Shown in pieces: positions 1-7,470 of a stretch of 16,668 nt of DNA. The notes beneath the pieces are model-generated. The model saw only the letters and a list, made by a program, of their open reading frames with translations, was not told the DNA's origin and did no database searches. Made by a program: the position numbers and the translations under genes. The DNA comes from an uncultured Erythrobacteraceae bacterium (lineage in GTDB: Bacteria > Pseudomonadota > Alphaproteobacteria > Sphingomonadales > Sphingomonadaceae). The stretch lies in the NCBI GenBank assembly GCA_950071875.1, contig CATMNW010000019.1, forward strand, positions 1 to 16,668. Direction: 5' to 3'. Position 1 is the stretch's first letter. Every line of letters starts with the position of its first letter.

Positions 1-190
1 CGGCCACCATCCACAACCAGAATGTGTTCATGCCGCGGTAGGGTGTCCCGCAGCTCCGCAAGGGCCGCGAGACCGGCACACCGCGCCACGGCTTAACCCA
101 GGGCTTTGTCCCTTGCTCGAGCTTTTCGATGATGGCGGCGGTGATGCGCTCCGCTGGCGATGTCGAAGCAGTGCGGCGGGACTTGGTCAT
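1..190 (-). CDS. ArdC-type antirestriction protein, N-terminal fragment (runs off left edge)
   Basis: Reading the minus strand from an ATG at 190-188 gives 63 uninterrupted codons to the window edge. The product starts MTKSRRTASTSPAERITAAI and continues with the ArdC N-terminal signature: an I-I-x-x-L-E-Q-G-T-K-P-W-x-K-P-W stretch, then P-L-R-x-x-G-x-P-Y-R-G-M-N and an L-W. ArdC proteins of plasmids and integrative elements carry an N-terminal ssDNA-binding domain, usually followed by a zinc-metallopeptidase domain; they protect incoming DNA from restriction and suppress host functions at conjugative transfer. Only the start of the first domain is inside the window. A good ribosome site, AGGAG, lies about 8 bases upstream of the ATG and supports this start. 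Family assignment is from motif memory; whether the gene is intact beyond the edge cannot be seen. Confidence 0.85.
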   Translation of the reverse strand, partial: MTKSRRTASTSPAERITAAIIEKLEQGTKPWVKPWRGVPVSRPLRSCGTPYRGMNTFWLWMVA

Positions 191-636
191 GGGAGATCTC
201 CTGATCGCCGGGACGGACATGCCCCGGCTCAGGAAGAGCAAAGCTGCCTCCTCTCTCCTTCAATGATGACCGTTATGCGCCTTAATGTCGGCCATTTGAG
301 CTCGCTTGAATCTTTTCCGAAAGCTGCCTGTCGTCAGCATCAGCCCAGATGGCAGCTTCGCACCTTAGCAACCACTCCTTGCGATCGGCGTGCTGACCCC
401 CCCGAGAGTGGGCGTCGGTTCAGCACAAGGGATCGCTGCAAATGTGCGCTCCTATTGCGACCGCCTTGGTCGGCAGCGCCGAGGCATTGCATAACAAATG
501 CAACGATAACGGGTCGGTATCCTCGCTAGAACGGGGATAGTTGTGAGGCTGCGATTAATAGAACTTATACAGTTTTCGCGCCTTCGCGTTGGGATTGTCA
601 AATGGCTCGGAGAAAAAGGGCAAGAAGCCGTGTGCA
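191..636. other. Gene-free stretch between ardC-like gene and the thioesterase
   Basis: No convincing coding region is seen. The frames open here (113-529 plus strand, and a 30-codon ORF starting near 442) have no recognisable motif and lack a ribosome site. The stretch holds the leader of the ArdC-like gene and three copies of the octamer AAGCTGCC: 241-248 and 321-328 on the plus strand, 351-358 on the minus strand. The last two form an inverted repeat with a 22-bp spacer. It may contain the ardC promoter and decayed mobile-element sequence. Confidence 0.4.
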
Positions 637-1056
637 TTAAGCTACAATGGCGAAATGCCTCGCCAACTCGTGCGTGATGCGGTGCAGCTGCCGTGTTTCT
701 CGGTCGATGCAGCACAGGGTCGTGTCCACTTCGGCGACAGACACGCTGCCGCGGCTGAACTGTATTTCGAATTGCGAGCGGGACCCACGAAAGCCCCTGA
801 GGAGGACTTTCGCCTCGAGCTGGTCGCCGAGAAACGCCTCGCTGCGATATCTGATGTCGTGGCGCAGGGCGATCCATGCGATCTTTGCGACCTCCTCCGC
901 CGGCGCATGTGCGACCCAATAGGCGGTGATCGCCTGCTGCACCCAGGTCAGATAGACCGCATTGTTGACGTGATCGAGCTCGTCGATCGCATCAGGGCCG
1001 ACCGTGATGGGATAGACGAAAGCCGAACCGCCCTCCTGCCCCCTCTGTGGGTTCAT
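637..1056 (-). CDS. Hotdog-fold acyl-CoA thioesterase (4HBT family)
   Basis: The 139-aa product has the 4-hydroxybenzoyl-CoA thioesterase-type hotdog signature near its start: D-E-L-D-H-V-N-N-A-V-Y-L at residues 25-36, followed by the long hotdog helix and a run of beta strands (for example around H67-R71 and F97-F100). Length is normal for a single hotdog domain (about 130-150 aa). Members hydrolyse acyl-CoA or other acyl thioesters in the cytoplasm as dimers or tetramers; the substrate cannot be read from sequence. The ATG at 1056-1054 is chosen because it overlaps the peroxidase stop in an ATGA arrangement, implying translational coupling. The frame stays open upstream to 1617, but that part lies wholly inside the peroxidase gene and is a shadow. 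It is the last gene of the four-gene operon. Confidence 0.85.
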   Translation of the reverse strand: MNPQRGQEGGSAFVYPITVGPDAIDELDHVNNAVYLTWVQQAITAYWVAHAPAEEVAKIAWIALRHDIRYRSEAFLGDQLEAKVLLRGFRGSRSQFEIQFSRGSVSVAEVDTTLCCIDRETRQLHRITHELARHFAIVA

Positions 1057-2441
1057 GGGCTCGCGCCTTCGTCCCATGCGCCGTCGCCAATCCAGCGCAG
1101 GGCCGTGAGCGAGGGCATGAACATGTATTCTCCGCCGCGCAGCCGGTTGAAGGTGGTCACGCCATCGATTTTTCGGCGCACCGGCGTTTCGGGAATGGTG
1201 AAAGTCCCGGACGTCTGGTGCAGACCGACGATCGGATCCCGTTCTTCGCCCAGGTCGACGAAGTTGCCACGGTTGATCCATTCCTGCTGGAGAAATTCGA
1301 TCGTATCGAATGCCCTGGCGCTGATGAAAATGAAGAACAGCCCGCGATCCTCCTGCGCATCGGACTCCGACGTCACGTCGCGGCTCCATTTCGGACCGTA
1401 GGTAGATGAGCGCCTGATGATGCGGTGGATGTTCACATCGCTGAGGATCGTAAGCTGGCTGTCGCGCGGATTGAGGCGGCGCATATGCGCGGCGTGCGGG
1501 CAGACGAGGCCGCGATGATCGTCTTCGTAGGAGAAGTCGTTGTTGCGTCGGGAATCGGCGCCGAGTTCCGGATCGTCCCGGTCCGGCGCTAACGGCAATG
1601 GCGCACCGCTCTGCCACCGGCCGAACATCTTCGCGGCTATATAATCCTGCTCTCCTTCGTCGGCGGATTGCTCGCGCAGGAAGTCGTTAAACGCGCCGAC
1701 GCGGCTCTGATATTTTCGCAGCACGATGTATGACCCGTTGCGCCCAAGCGGTGCGGGTTGCGGCATGGCGAGCGGGCTACCGGTCTCGCTGTTCTCGCCC
1801 AGGATGAATTCTCCAGGCGCGATCGCGCGCTCCTGACCGGGCAAGGGGTCGACCCCGCTCCCGTCGACCAACGGCTGCGAAATGCTGTCGCGAAAGCCGA
1901 AGGGGTTCTTTGCGTCCTCGTCGGCACCGAAACGGTGCGTACCGATCAGCGTGATGCCGGTGGATTTTTCCAGTTCGGCCTCGGCCTTTGCCAGCACGTC
2001 GTCGAGCGCATCGTCGTCGCGCGCATAAATGGTCAATGCGATATGGCAAGTGCCGGGGCGATAGGGATCCTCCCATGTTTCGGGCGCGTTTTCGCCGAAA
2101 TCGCGTAGCTGCTCGGCGCGGGCGGCCATGCCTTGCTGGAAGGCCAGCGGAAAACTCTCCAACGAGGTTTCGGGCAGCCCGAGCGCCTTCAAGCCGTCAT
2201 AGCTGATGGCGACGCCGGTCCACGAGTCCAGCTCGTCCGTCCAACCCGATGCAGCGGGGATATGGTCGGCCAGGCGGCGCAAAAGATCCCGCCCTCCGGC
2301 GGCCTCGTCGACATGGATCATCGAATGGATGCCGACATAGGGTTCGGGCCGGGATCGAAGGATCAGCGCCTGGATATCGTCGAGTTGGAGCTTGACCTTG
2401 TCCGGACGGAAGCGGGCGGAAAGTTCTTGCAGAATGCCCAT
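1053..2441 (-). CDS. DyP-type peroxidase
   Basis: This 462-aa haem peroxidase has the DyP family landmarks. The distal motif normally written GxxDG appears as G-F-R-D-S-I-S-Q-P at residues 182-190, keeping catalytic Asp185 but with Ser in place of the second Gly. The proximal haem ligand is likely His319 in A-H-M-R-R-L-N-P-R-D (318-327). The distal arginine is probably in the cluster R340/R343/R344 of I-H-R-I-I-R-R. A second ferredoxin-like half ends with G-G-E-Y-M-F-M-P-S near 437-444. No Tat or Sec signal is present, so it is predicted to be cytoplasmic. Length fits the longer bacterial/cyanobacterial-like DyP classes. DyPs use H2O2 to oxidise dyes, phenols and other substrates. The ATG lies 1 base after the stop of the 231-aa gene; the stop overlaps the thioesterase start. 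Confidence 0.93.
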   Translation of the reverse strand: MGILQELSARFRPDKVKLQLDDIQALILRSRPEPYVGIHSMIHVDEAAGGRDLLRRLADHIPAASGWTDELDSWTGVAISYDGLKALGLPETSLESFPLAFQQGMAARAEQLRDFGENAPETWEDPYRPGTCHIALTIYARDDDALDDVLAKAEAELEKSTGITLIGTHRFGADEDAKNPFGFRDSISQPLVDGSGVDPLPGQERAIAPGEFILGENSETGSPLAMPQPAPLGRNGSYIVLRKYQSRVGAFNDFLREQSADEGEQDYIAAKMFGRWQSGAPLPLAPDRDDPELGADSRRNNDFSYEDDHRGLVCPHAAHMRRLNPRDSQLTILSDVNIHRIIRRSSTYGPKWSRDVTSESDAQEDRGLFFIFISARAFDTIEFLQQEWINRGNFVDLGEERDPIVGLHQTSGTFTIPETPVRRKIDGVTTFNRLRGGEYMFMPSLTALRWIGDGAWDEGASP

Positions 2442-2442
2442 G

Positions 2443-3138
2443 TCAATAATCCACGCCTTCGGGTTGCGCGATGGCCGTGCTCAGCTCGTCGAGAGCCTTG
2501 CTCGTGGCGGGATCCATATCCGCATTCGCCCGGGATTTTTCGAGGAAGTCATCCAGCGCGTGCTCCATCCGCTGGTACCGGCGGGTATCCACAACCGTCA
2601 CTTGCGGATTGGCCACAAACCATCCCGATGCATCGATCTGGTGATCGGCGATAAAGTCCTTCACCTTGGGGCTGTCGATCCCCGGCCAGCCTTCGACATT
2701 GGCGAACAGCAGGTCCATCAACCCCGGAATCTTGGTGGCGAAATCGTTAATATAGGTGTCCCAGTCGCCATCATAGGTTGTGGCGAACAGGATGCGCGTG
2801 TCGTCGTCGAAAAATACGAAGCGCATATCGTGCAAGGTCGACACCCGCTGCGCGCCGTCCATATTGCCGTTGGTGAGGTCGAAGATGCGACGCAGGCGGT
2901 CCGCCCCGCCGGGCTTGACCTTGGCGATGGCGGTCAGTTCGGACACATTGCCCGACTGCATTCCCGCGCGCCCCGCCTTGTTGGCGGTACCCTTGTAATC
3001 GGGATTGTGGTCGCGGATCATCGCTTCCAGCGCGATTTTCGCGAGCTGCGGCAGGTCTTCTGCCAGCTCGCGCGCACGGCGGCGGATTTCTTCGGGCTTG
3101 CTCTCATCGGCAAGACGCGGATCGGTGCTTTTGGTCAT
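2443..3138 (-). CDS. Conserved hypothetical protein of the catalase/DyP operon
   Basis: I do not assign this 231-aa protein to a named family. It has no signal peptide or membrane segment. An N-terminal helical stretch rich in charged residues (1-45) precedes a segment with N-P-D-Y-K-G-T-A-N-K-A-G-R (45-57), then an apparent beta-alpha-beta region (L-T-A-I-A-K-V-K-P-G-G, about 68-78; F-V-F-F-D-D-D-T-R-I-L-F-A-T-T-Y-D-G-D-W, about 107-126). The pattern of a strand, PGG turn, helix and paired strands ending in DGDW suggests a ferredoxin-like/dimeric alpha-beta barrel, a fold shared by DyP, Dyp-like and chlorite dismutase-like proteins; this is inference. AAGGAG lies just upstream of the ATG at 3138. 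It starts 25 bp after the catalase-like gene and ends 1 bp before the DyP start, so it is surely co-transcribed and probably works with them. Confidence 0.85.
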   Translation of the reverse strand: MTKSTDPRLADESKPEEIRRRARELAEDLPQLAKIALEAMIRDHNPDYKGTANKAGRAGMQSGNVSELTAIAKVKPGGADRLRRIFDLTNGNMDGAQRVSTLHDMRFVFFDDDTRILFATTYDGDWDTYINDFATKIPGLMDLLFANVEGWPGIDSPKVKDFIADHQIDASGWFVANPQVTVVDTRRYQRMEHALDDFLEKSRANADMDPATSKALDELSTAIAQPEGVDY

Positions 3139-3163
3139 GGCGCGCTCCTTTTGCGCTTGGTGG

Positions 3164-4249
3164 TCAATCGGGAATGTCGGACAGGGCCTGCGGCTCTATG
3201 CGCGGGCGATCGTTCTGAGTGTGACGATAGGTGCTGGACCGTTCGTAGGCCGCGCGGCGAATGCGCATGATGCCGCCCAGCGGGCGATGCGCCTCGACGC
3301 CGTTCCATGGATTGAACGACAGCACATCGTCGCCGAAAACCTGGCGTGGCGGGCTGTAGGGGTCCTGGCTGTCGAAGCGCAGCGTGGCGATGGCACGATG
3401 GGGAGACTTTTCCTCTTCCCACAACACGGCAGCATCTTCCACCGGCATCGTTTCGAGATCGGTGCAGAGCTGCGCGCGCAATTCATATTCGGTGCCGTTC
3501 GCGCGGAAAAAATCGCCGATTACGTCGCGCATGGTCGAATATTGGACGTCTTCGAGATCCCGACCGGTCAAATCGCGCACGGATTGGGATTTCGGGGCGA
3601 GCGACAGTTTGGCGACATGGTCGCCGAACCGGACAGCGGCCTGCGTATGATAGGTTTCGCCGAGAGGATGATTGTTGTCGCGCGCCAACCCCTCGAGCGT
3701 CGCGCTCGGCACCTTGCCCACCGCTTCCACCGCATCCTTCGCGCCGCGCGCCACGCCGGCAACGAGGCGTTGGAAGAAATCGGGCGCATGCGCGTTCTTT
3801 TCGAGCAGACCCAGCATCTGCTTGTATTTCGGGATCGTGCCGAAGGCGAGCACCGGGAAATTCACCATCAGGAAATCCTGGTTCTCGCCACCGATGTCGG
3901 GCGAAAGCCGGTCACCCGGAACGCCGATCACCTTGATCGCGAAACCGCGCGGGGCCGGAACCTCGTCCGAATGGATATCGCCCGGCGCGGACGAAAGCCG
4001 CGCGACGACCTCGTAGGTCTTCGGAGAAGCGAAGATGCCCTGCGCAAGCTCAGCCGACAGACCGTCGTGCACGGTCATGCTACCCTTAAGGATCGCGTGC
4101 GATTTCGCATGGGCATCGCGATGGGCGTGCCGATGCCGTTCGAACGCGTTGCGCGCCGTCGCATTCATCTGTTCGACGATCTCGCGCGTCAGCCGCTGTT
4201 CGTCGGGATCGACTTGCTCGACATTGGGGGTGAACCGTATGGGCTGCAT
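3164..4249 (-). CDS. Catalase-family haemoprotein (small, SrpA/minicatalase-like)
   Basis: The 361-aa product belongs to the catalase superfamily but is much shorter than classical catalases (about 480 aa or more), like SrpA-type and allene-oxide-synthase-related proteins. Landmarks: a His-rich N-terminal segment H-R-D-A-H-A-K-S-H-A (43-52) where the distal His is expected; R-G-F-A-I-K-V-I-G-V (101-110); D-F-L-M-V-N-F-P-V-L (125-134); F-N-P-W-N-G-V-E-A-H-R-P-L-G (312-325); and R331-x-x-x-Y335, matching the R-x-x-x-Y proximal haem-ligand pattern. Such proteins may act on H2O2 or organic/fatty-acid hydroperoxides; activity is not decidable here. The frame is open to 4438, but ATG 4249 has AGGAG about 9 bases upstream and begins the conserved part. 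No signal peptide. It is the first gene of the operon, divergent from a TetR gene. Confidence 0.88.
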   Translation of the reverse strand: MQPIRFTPNVEQVDPDEQRLTREIVEQMNATARNAFERHRHAHRDAHAKSHAILKGSMTVHDGLSAELAQGIFASPKTYEVVARLSSAPGDIHSDEVPAPRGFAIKVIGVPGDRLSPDIGGENQDFLMVNFPVLAFGTIPKYKQMLGLLEKNAHAPDFFQRLVAGVARGAKDAVEAVGKVPSATLEGLARDNNHPLGETYHTQAAVRFGDHVAKLSLAPKSQSVRDLTGRDLEDVQYSTMRDVIGDFFRANGTEYELRAQLCTDLETMPVEDAAVLWEEEKSPHRAIATLRFDSQDPYSPPRQVFGDDVLSFNPWNGVEAHRPLGGIMRIRRAAYERSSTYRHTQNDRPRIEPQALSDIPD

Positions 4250-4283
4250 GGGCAACAACTCCTGCCTGTTTTGCCTGCTGAAA

Positions 4284-4342
4284 AGGATCGACGGGAAACC
4301 GATCCTCTGGCCGGGCATTTGAAATATCAAGTGATATCTGAA
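4284..4342. promoter_or_regulatory. Divergent promoter region with two inverted repeats (putative TetR operators)
   Basis: Between the catalase-like gene start (4249) and the TetR start (4387) lie two symmetrical elements. The first is AGGATCG, 9-bp spacer, CGATCCT (4284-4306). The second is ATATCA-AG-TGATAT (4324-4337), extended with weaker symmetry over 4319-4342. The second sits roughly midway between the two start codons, in the AT-rich part where both promoters should be, as expected for an autoregulating TetR repressor. The first lies in the likely 5' leader of the catalase operon and might instead form an RNA hairpin. Binding by the neighbouring TetR is inference. Confidence 0.5.
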
Positions 4343-4386
4343 AATTTGGTTCCGAAAATCAGGATTTTTGAGACGGATCGAGCACC

Positions 4387-5004
4387 ATGAGCGGCGAAAC
4401 CACCACCAAATCGCGTCGGCAAAGCCAGGCGGAAACACGCGCCAAGCTGATCAAATCGGCCGAGCGGCTGATGATCGCCCATTCCATCCCGGCACTTTCC
4501 GTGCGCCAGCTCTGCGCCGACGCCGGATTTACGCAAGGCGCCTTTTATTCGAACTTCGAGAGCAAGGAGTTGCTGCTGCTCGAAGTCATGGAAGGTCACT
4601 TGGCCGAACAGCGGGACCGACTGGAAGACCTCGCCGCCTCGATCCCGGAAGCCGATATCGACCAGGCCATGCAAACGCTTGCTGCGTGGCTAGCCGACAT
4701 CCCCGATCGCCAGGCCTGGGCGGCGCTGGCGCTGGAATTGCAGCTCTATGCCTTTCGCAACCCGGAATTCCGCGCGCAGTACAAGGCTGCGGAGGCGCGT
4801 GTAACGGCCCAGTTCCGGGTTCTGATCGAAGGCCTGGCCGCCCAGTTTGGGCAGCCACTCCGCTTGCCCGCCGATGTCATCACCGAAACCTTGCTCATAC
4901 TCTGGCATACCGCGGTCTTGCGATCGGGCGACGGCACCCAGCCGGAAGAAAGTTACGTGAAGGTCTTCAGGCAGATCATGTTCGGCGAACCGTCAGCCGG
5001 ATAG
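4387..5004 (+). CDS. TetR family transcriptional regulator (catalase/DyP operon)
   Basis: A 205-aa one-domain-plus-ligand-pocket repressor. The N-terminal TetR helix-turn-helix spans about residues 15-62, with L-S-V-R-Q-L-C-A-D-A-G-F-T-Q-G-A-F-Y-S-N-F (37-57), including the typical A-G-F/G-A-F-Y-x-x-F turn and recognition helix, followed by S-K-E-L-L-L-L. The variable C-terminal part (70-205) is all-helical and would bind an unknown inducer. It is transcribed divergently from the catalase-like/DyP/thioesterase operon with 137 bp between starts, the usual arrangement for local repression. The ATG at 4387 is preceded only by a weak GACGGA ribosome site, so an alternative start cannot be excluded, but the domain boundary fits. 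It converges on mscS with 26 bp between stops. Confidence 0.92.
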   Translation: MSGETTTKSRRQSQAETRAKLIKSAERLMIAHSIPALSVRQLCADAGFTQGAFYSNFESKELLLLEVMEGHLAEQRDRLEDLAASIPEADIDQAMQTLAAWLADIPDRQAWAALALELQLYAFRNPEFRAQYKAAEARVTAQFRVLIEGLAAQFGQPLRLPADVITETLLILWHTAVLRSGDGTQPEESYVKVFRQIMFGEPSAG

Positions 5005-5030
5005 CGTTGCGTGACCGCCACCATACCGCG

Positions 5031-6593
5031 TCACCCTTGCCCGGTTTCGTCCTTGCGCAGGTAAAGGGTCTGTGTCGGGAAGGCGAACCCGATGCCTGCC
5101 TGTTCCAATCGCTCGTAGATGTCGAGCATGAGATCGTTGCGGATTCTCAGGCTTTCGTCGAAATCGGCGGTCATGATGTAGGCAAAGGTTTCGATCGCCA
5201 GCGAGTCCGTTGCAAAATAACGTAATGTCGCCCGGCGCGGCTCCGGGGCGATGTGCTCGTTCTGTGCGAGCGCCTCTGCTATCAGGCCAATCCCTTCACG
5301 CAGCTTGGCCGCATCCAAGGCGTATTCGAGGCCGATCGTCTCGTTGAAGAGGAAACGTTCGCGCTTGGTATAGTTTTCGATCTGGCGTGAGGAAAAATCG
5401 CCATTGGGGATCGTGACGACGGTTCGTTCCAGCGTCCTGATCCGGGTCGACCGCATCCCGATATCCTCGATCGTGCCGAGCACATCGCCGACCTTGCACA
5501 CATCCCCGACCTGCACCGGCCGGTCGGCCAGCACGGATACGGTGCCGACCAGGTTCTCGACCGTCTTCTGTGCACCCAGCGCCAAGACCAGACCGCCGAT
5601 GCCGAGCGCCGCCACACCAGCGGTGACATCGAAGCCGAGCGTGTCGAGGATGCCGAGCGCCCCCAGGACCAACAGTCCGGCCTTGATAACCCGGCGGGCA
5701 AAGACGATGACAGACGCGCTCTGGTACCGCGCGCGCCGCGTCATGCGCAGCGACAGCCACCGGGCGAGCGCATCGACCAGGCGGAACAGGAACCACAGGA
5801 ACACGATCCACGCTGCAATGCCGAGATAGCGCAGCACGACCTGACGCGCGACGATCGAGATCGGCGCAGCGTCCGACCACAGCCGGAAACCGACGATGGT
5901 GACAACCAGCGCCAGCGGCGGCAGGGCGGCATCGAGGACCCGGTACACCGCCCCATCGCGCGAGAGGACCTGCCGCAGACCGAGCAGGACCAGCGCGGCC
6001 AGCAACCGGGTCGCGATGAAGACGGCGATCAATAGTCCCAGCAGCTTGACCCAATCCAGCGCAGGGGCACCGGCGACGATAGCCTCTTCTTCCGGGATCG
6101 CCTGCGGTTCGATATCCGGGAGCGCCTGTAGCGTTTCCGCCGACAGCCGCCAGATGGCAGGCCCGTCCGTGCCGCTGCTCTGTGTCAGCAGGATGGGTAT
6201 CTCGCCCCCGGCGAGTGTCCCGACCTGTTCGCGTGTCGGGCCGAGGCCATCGTCGAGCCGCCCGTTGGGCTCGTTGGCCAGTTCCTGATAGGTGGCGAGC
6301 GTCCCGCCCGCATCGAGCGCAGCGCGCAGGCGCGGCACGACCTCTGCGCGATCCATACCGGCAGGCAGGTCGAGATAGGGATCGAGGGCACCAGGATCTT
6401 CGCTCGCCAGCACGCCCAGCAGATTGGTCACGGTCGATCGCGGCGTTTCCCGCCCGAAGGGATCCATCGCCACCTGCGCCTCGGCGGCGTCCCCGGACGA
6501 CGGAAGAATCGACGTCGCGGCGAAAGCTGCGACGCCGCAAGTGAGCAGTACGGTTGCCAGCAAAGCGTGGAAAAAGGCGAGGATCATACGCAT
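5031..6593 (-). CDS. MscS-family mechanosensitive ion channel
   Basis: A 520-aa inner-membrane channel that opens under membrane tension to relieve hypo-osmotic stress. A cleavable-type signal sequence occupies residues 1-25 (hydrophobic, ending V-A-A-F-A-A-T). A soluble periplasmic segment of about 150 residues follows. Membrane helices lie near 180-206, 222-240, 255-275 and 300-318, then the MscS pore helix and signature A-A-L-G-I-G-G-L-V-L-A-L-G-A-Q-K-T-V-E-N (328-347), the beta domain (P-V-Q-V-G-D, 359-364; V-T-I-P-N-G, 393-398) and the alpha-beta cytosolic cage ending F-A-F-P-T-Q-T-L-Y-L (503-512). The larger form resembles the YbdG/MscM-like multi-helix type. The frame extends to a TTG at 6632 (533 aa); I prefer ATG 6593 because the signal peptide then sits at the N-terminus, although no clear ribosome site precedes either. 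Confidence 0.92.
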   Translation of the reverse strand: MRMILAFFHALLATVLLTCGVAAFAATSILPSSGDAAEAQVAMDPFGRETPRSTVTNLLGVLASEDPGALDPYLDLPAGMDRAEVVPRLRAALDAGGTLATYQELANEPNGRLDDGLGPTREQVGTLAGGEIPILLTQSSGTDGPAIWRLSAETLQALPDIEPQAIPEEEAIVAGAPALDWVKLLGLLIAVFIATRLLAALVLLGLRQVLSRDGAVYRVLDAALPPLALVVTIVGFRLWSDAAPISIVARQVVLRYLGIAAWIVFLWFLFRLVDALARWLSLRMTRRARYQSASVIVFARRVIKAGLLVLGALGILDTLGFDVTAGVAALGIGGLVLALGAQKTVENLVGTVSVLADRPVQVGDVCKVGDVLGTIEDIGMRSTRIRTLERTVVTIPNGDFSSRQIENYTKRERFLFNETIGLEYALDAAKLREGIGLIAEALAQNEHIAPEPRRATLRYFATDSLAIETFAYIMTADFDESLRIRNDLMLDIYERLEQAGIGFAFPTQTLYLRKDETGQG

Positions 6594-6835
6594 TTTGGGG
6601 GAATGTTTGGCGCGCGAGTGGCGGTTTTTCAACAGCAGACGTGCTCACCATTGTAGTACAGGTAACTTCCTGCGCTGGAGAGCTGTCCTGTTTGCCCGAG
6701 CAGGCGGGTAGGACACGCGCGCGCCTCCAGCGTCAGATATCGAGGCACAGCAAGAAACCGAAGTCGTAGCATATGGCTCGTTCGCGTTCAGCGTGATCAG
6801 TATTGCGTAGCGGCTATCGGTTTGGGCGGTTTGCT

Positions 6836-7450
6836 TCAAGGCCACAGCGCGCGCAAAACCTCGTCCACCAACGCGTCTTGCGCCTGCGCGTCCACCTCTC
6901 CCGACCGCATTGTCGCGGCCAGCCGTCCTTCGGTGGCCAGATGCGCCAGTCCGTGCGCGGGGACGATGGCGGCGATCAGGCGCGGATCCAGTCGCTCGAA
7001 CTCGGGGGTCGGCACGCCGAGGCCGCGTGTTCCGGCAGCGGCGGCGGCGAGCGGGCGCATCGCCCGATAGACCGCAGCCCGCAGGTCATCGTCCTCCAAT
7101 TCGATCAAGTCGGTGCGGCCCATCAGGCGGAAACGGCCCGTGTTGTCGCGCGCGAACCTAACATAGACGGCGGTCAGCGCGCGCAGCGCCGCGTTGCCTT
7201 CCAGCCCCTCTGCCGCGCCTGCCAGTTGCTTGCCCAGTGCCTCGTAACTGCGCCGCGCCACCTGCGTCAGCAAGCCCGCCATGCTGCCGAAATGATGCGT
7301 TGGCGCGCCGGGGGATACGCCCGCCTTGCGCGCTGCCTTGCGCAGCGTGAAGCCTTCCACGCCTTCTGCGGCGATGATCTCTTCCGCGGCGGAAATCAGC
7401 GCGCTGCGCAGGTCGCCATGATGATAGCTGTCGCGTTTCGTCTTGGTCAT
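6836..7450 (-). CDS. TetR family transcriptional regulator, WHG-type
   Basis: A 204-aa repressor. The N-terminus H-H-G-D-L-R-S-A-L-I-S-A-A (10-22) and the helix-turn-helix F-T-L-R-K-A-A-R-K-A-G-V-S-P-G-A-P-T-H-H-F (34-54) are typical of the TetR subgroup whose C-terminal domain is called WHG (TetR_C_33-like). That domain usually contacts small hydrophobic or aromatic ligands. The ATG at 7450 begins 20 bp from an operator-like palindrome and there is no clear ribosome site, so the message may have a very short leader. It is divergent from the FAD monooxygenase, with 129 bp between starts, so it most likely represses that gene and itself. Ligand unknown. Confidence 0.92.
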   Translation of the reverse strand: MTKTKRDSYHHGDLRSALISAAEEIIAAEGVEGFTLRKAARKAGVSPGAPTHHFGSMAGLLTQVARRSYEALGKQLAGAAEGLEGNAALRALTAVYVRFARDNTGRFRLMGRTDLIELEDDDLRAAVYRAMRPLAAAAAGTRGLGVPTPEFERLDPRLIAAIVPAHGLAHLATEGRLAATMRSGEVDAQAQDALVDEVLRALWP

Positions 7451-7470
7451 GAGGGCAATCTGGCACGCAA

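Noticed and set aside
113..529. 138-codon plus-strand frame near the left edge
   Set aside because: It is partly antisense to the ArdC-like gene, has no ribosome site and no protein-like motif.
1057..1617. N-terminal extension of the thioesterase frame
   Set aside because: It lies inside the DyP gene in another frame, is Arg-rich and lacks hotdog features; the ATGA-coupled start at 1056 explains the domain fully.
3005..4390. Long plus-strand frame (461 codons) opposite the catalase-like gene
   Set aside because: It is antisense to a protein with clear catalase motifs, is rich in Arg/His/Ala as expected from a shadow frame in GC-rich DNA, and has no domain or ribosome site.
5005..5030. Possible bidirectional terminator between the TetR and mscS stops
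   Set aside because: Only a 5-bp GTGAC/GTCAC pairing with a long loop and no T run; too weak to call.
5296..6651. 451-codon minus-strand frame overlapping the MscS gene
   Set aside because: Arg/Ala/Gly-rich shadow of the MscS reading frame; the other frame carries the full MscS signature.
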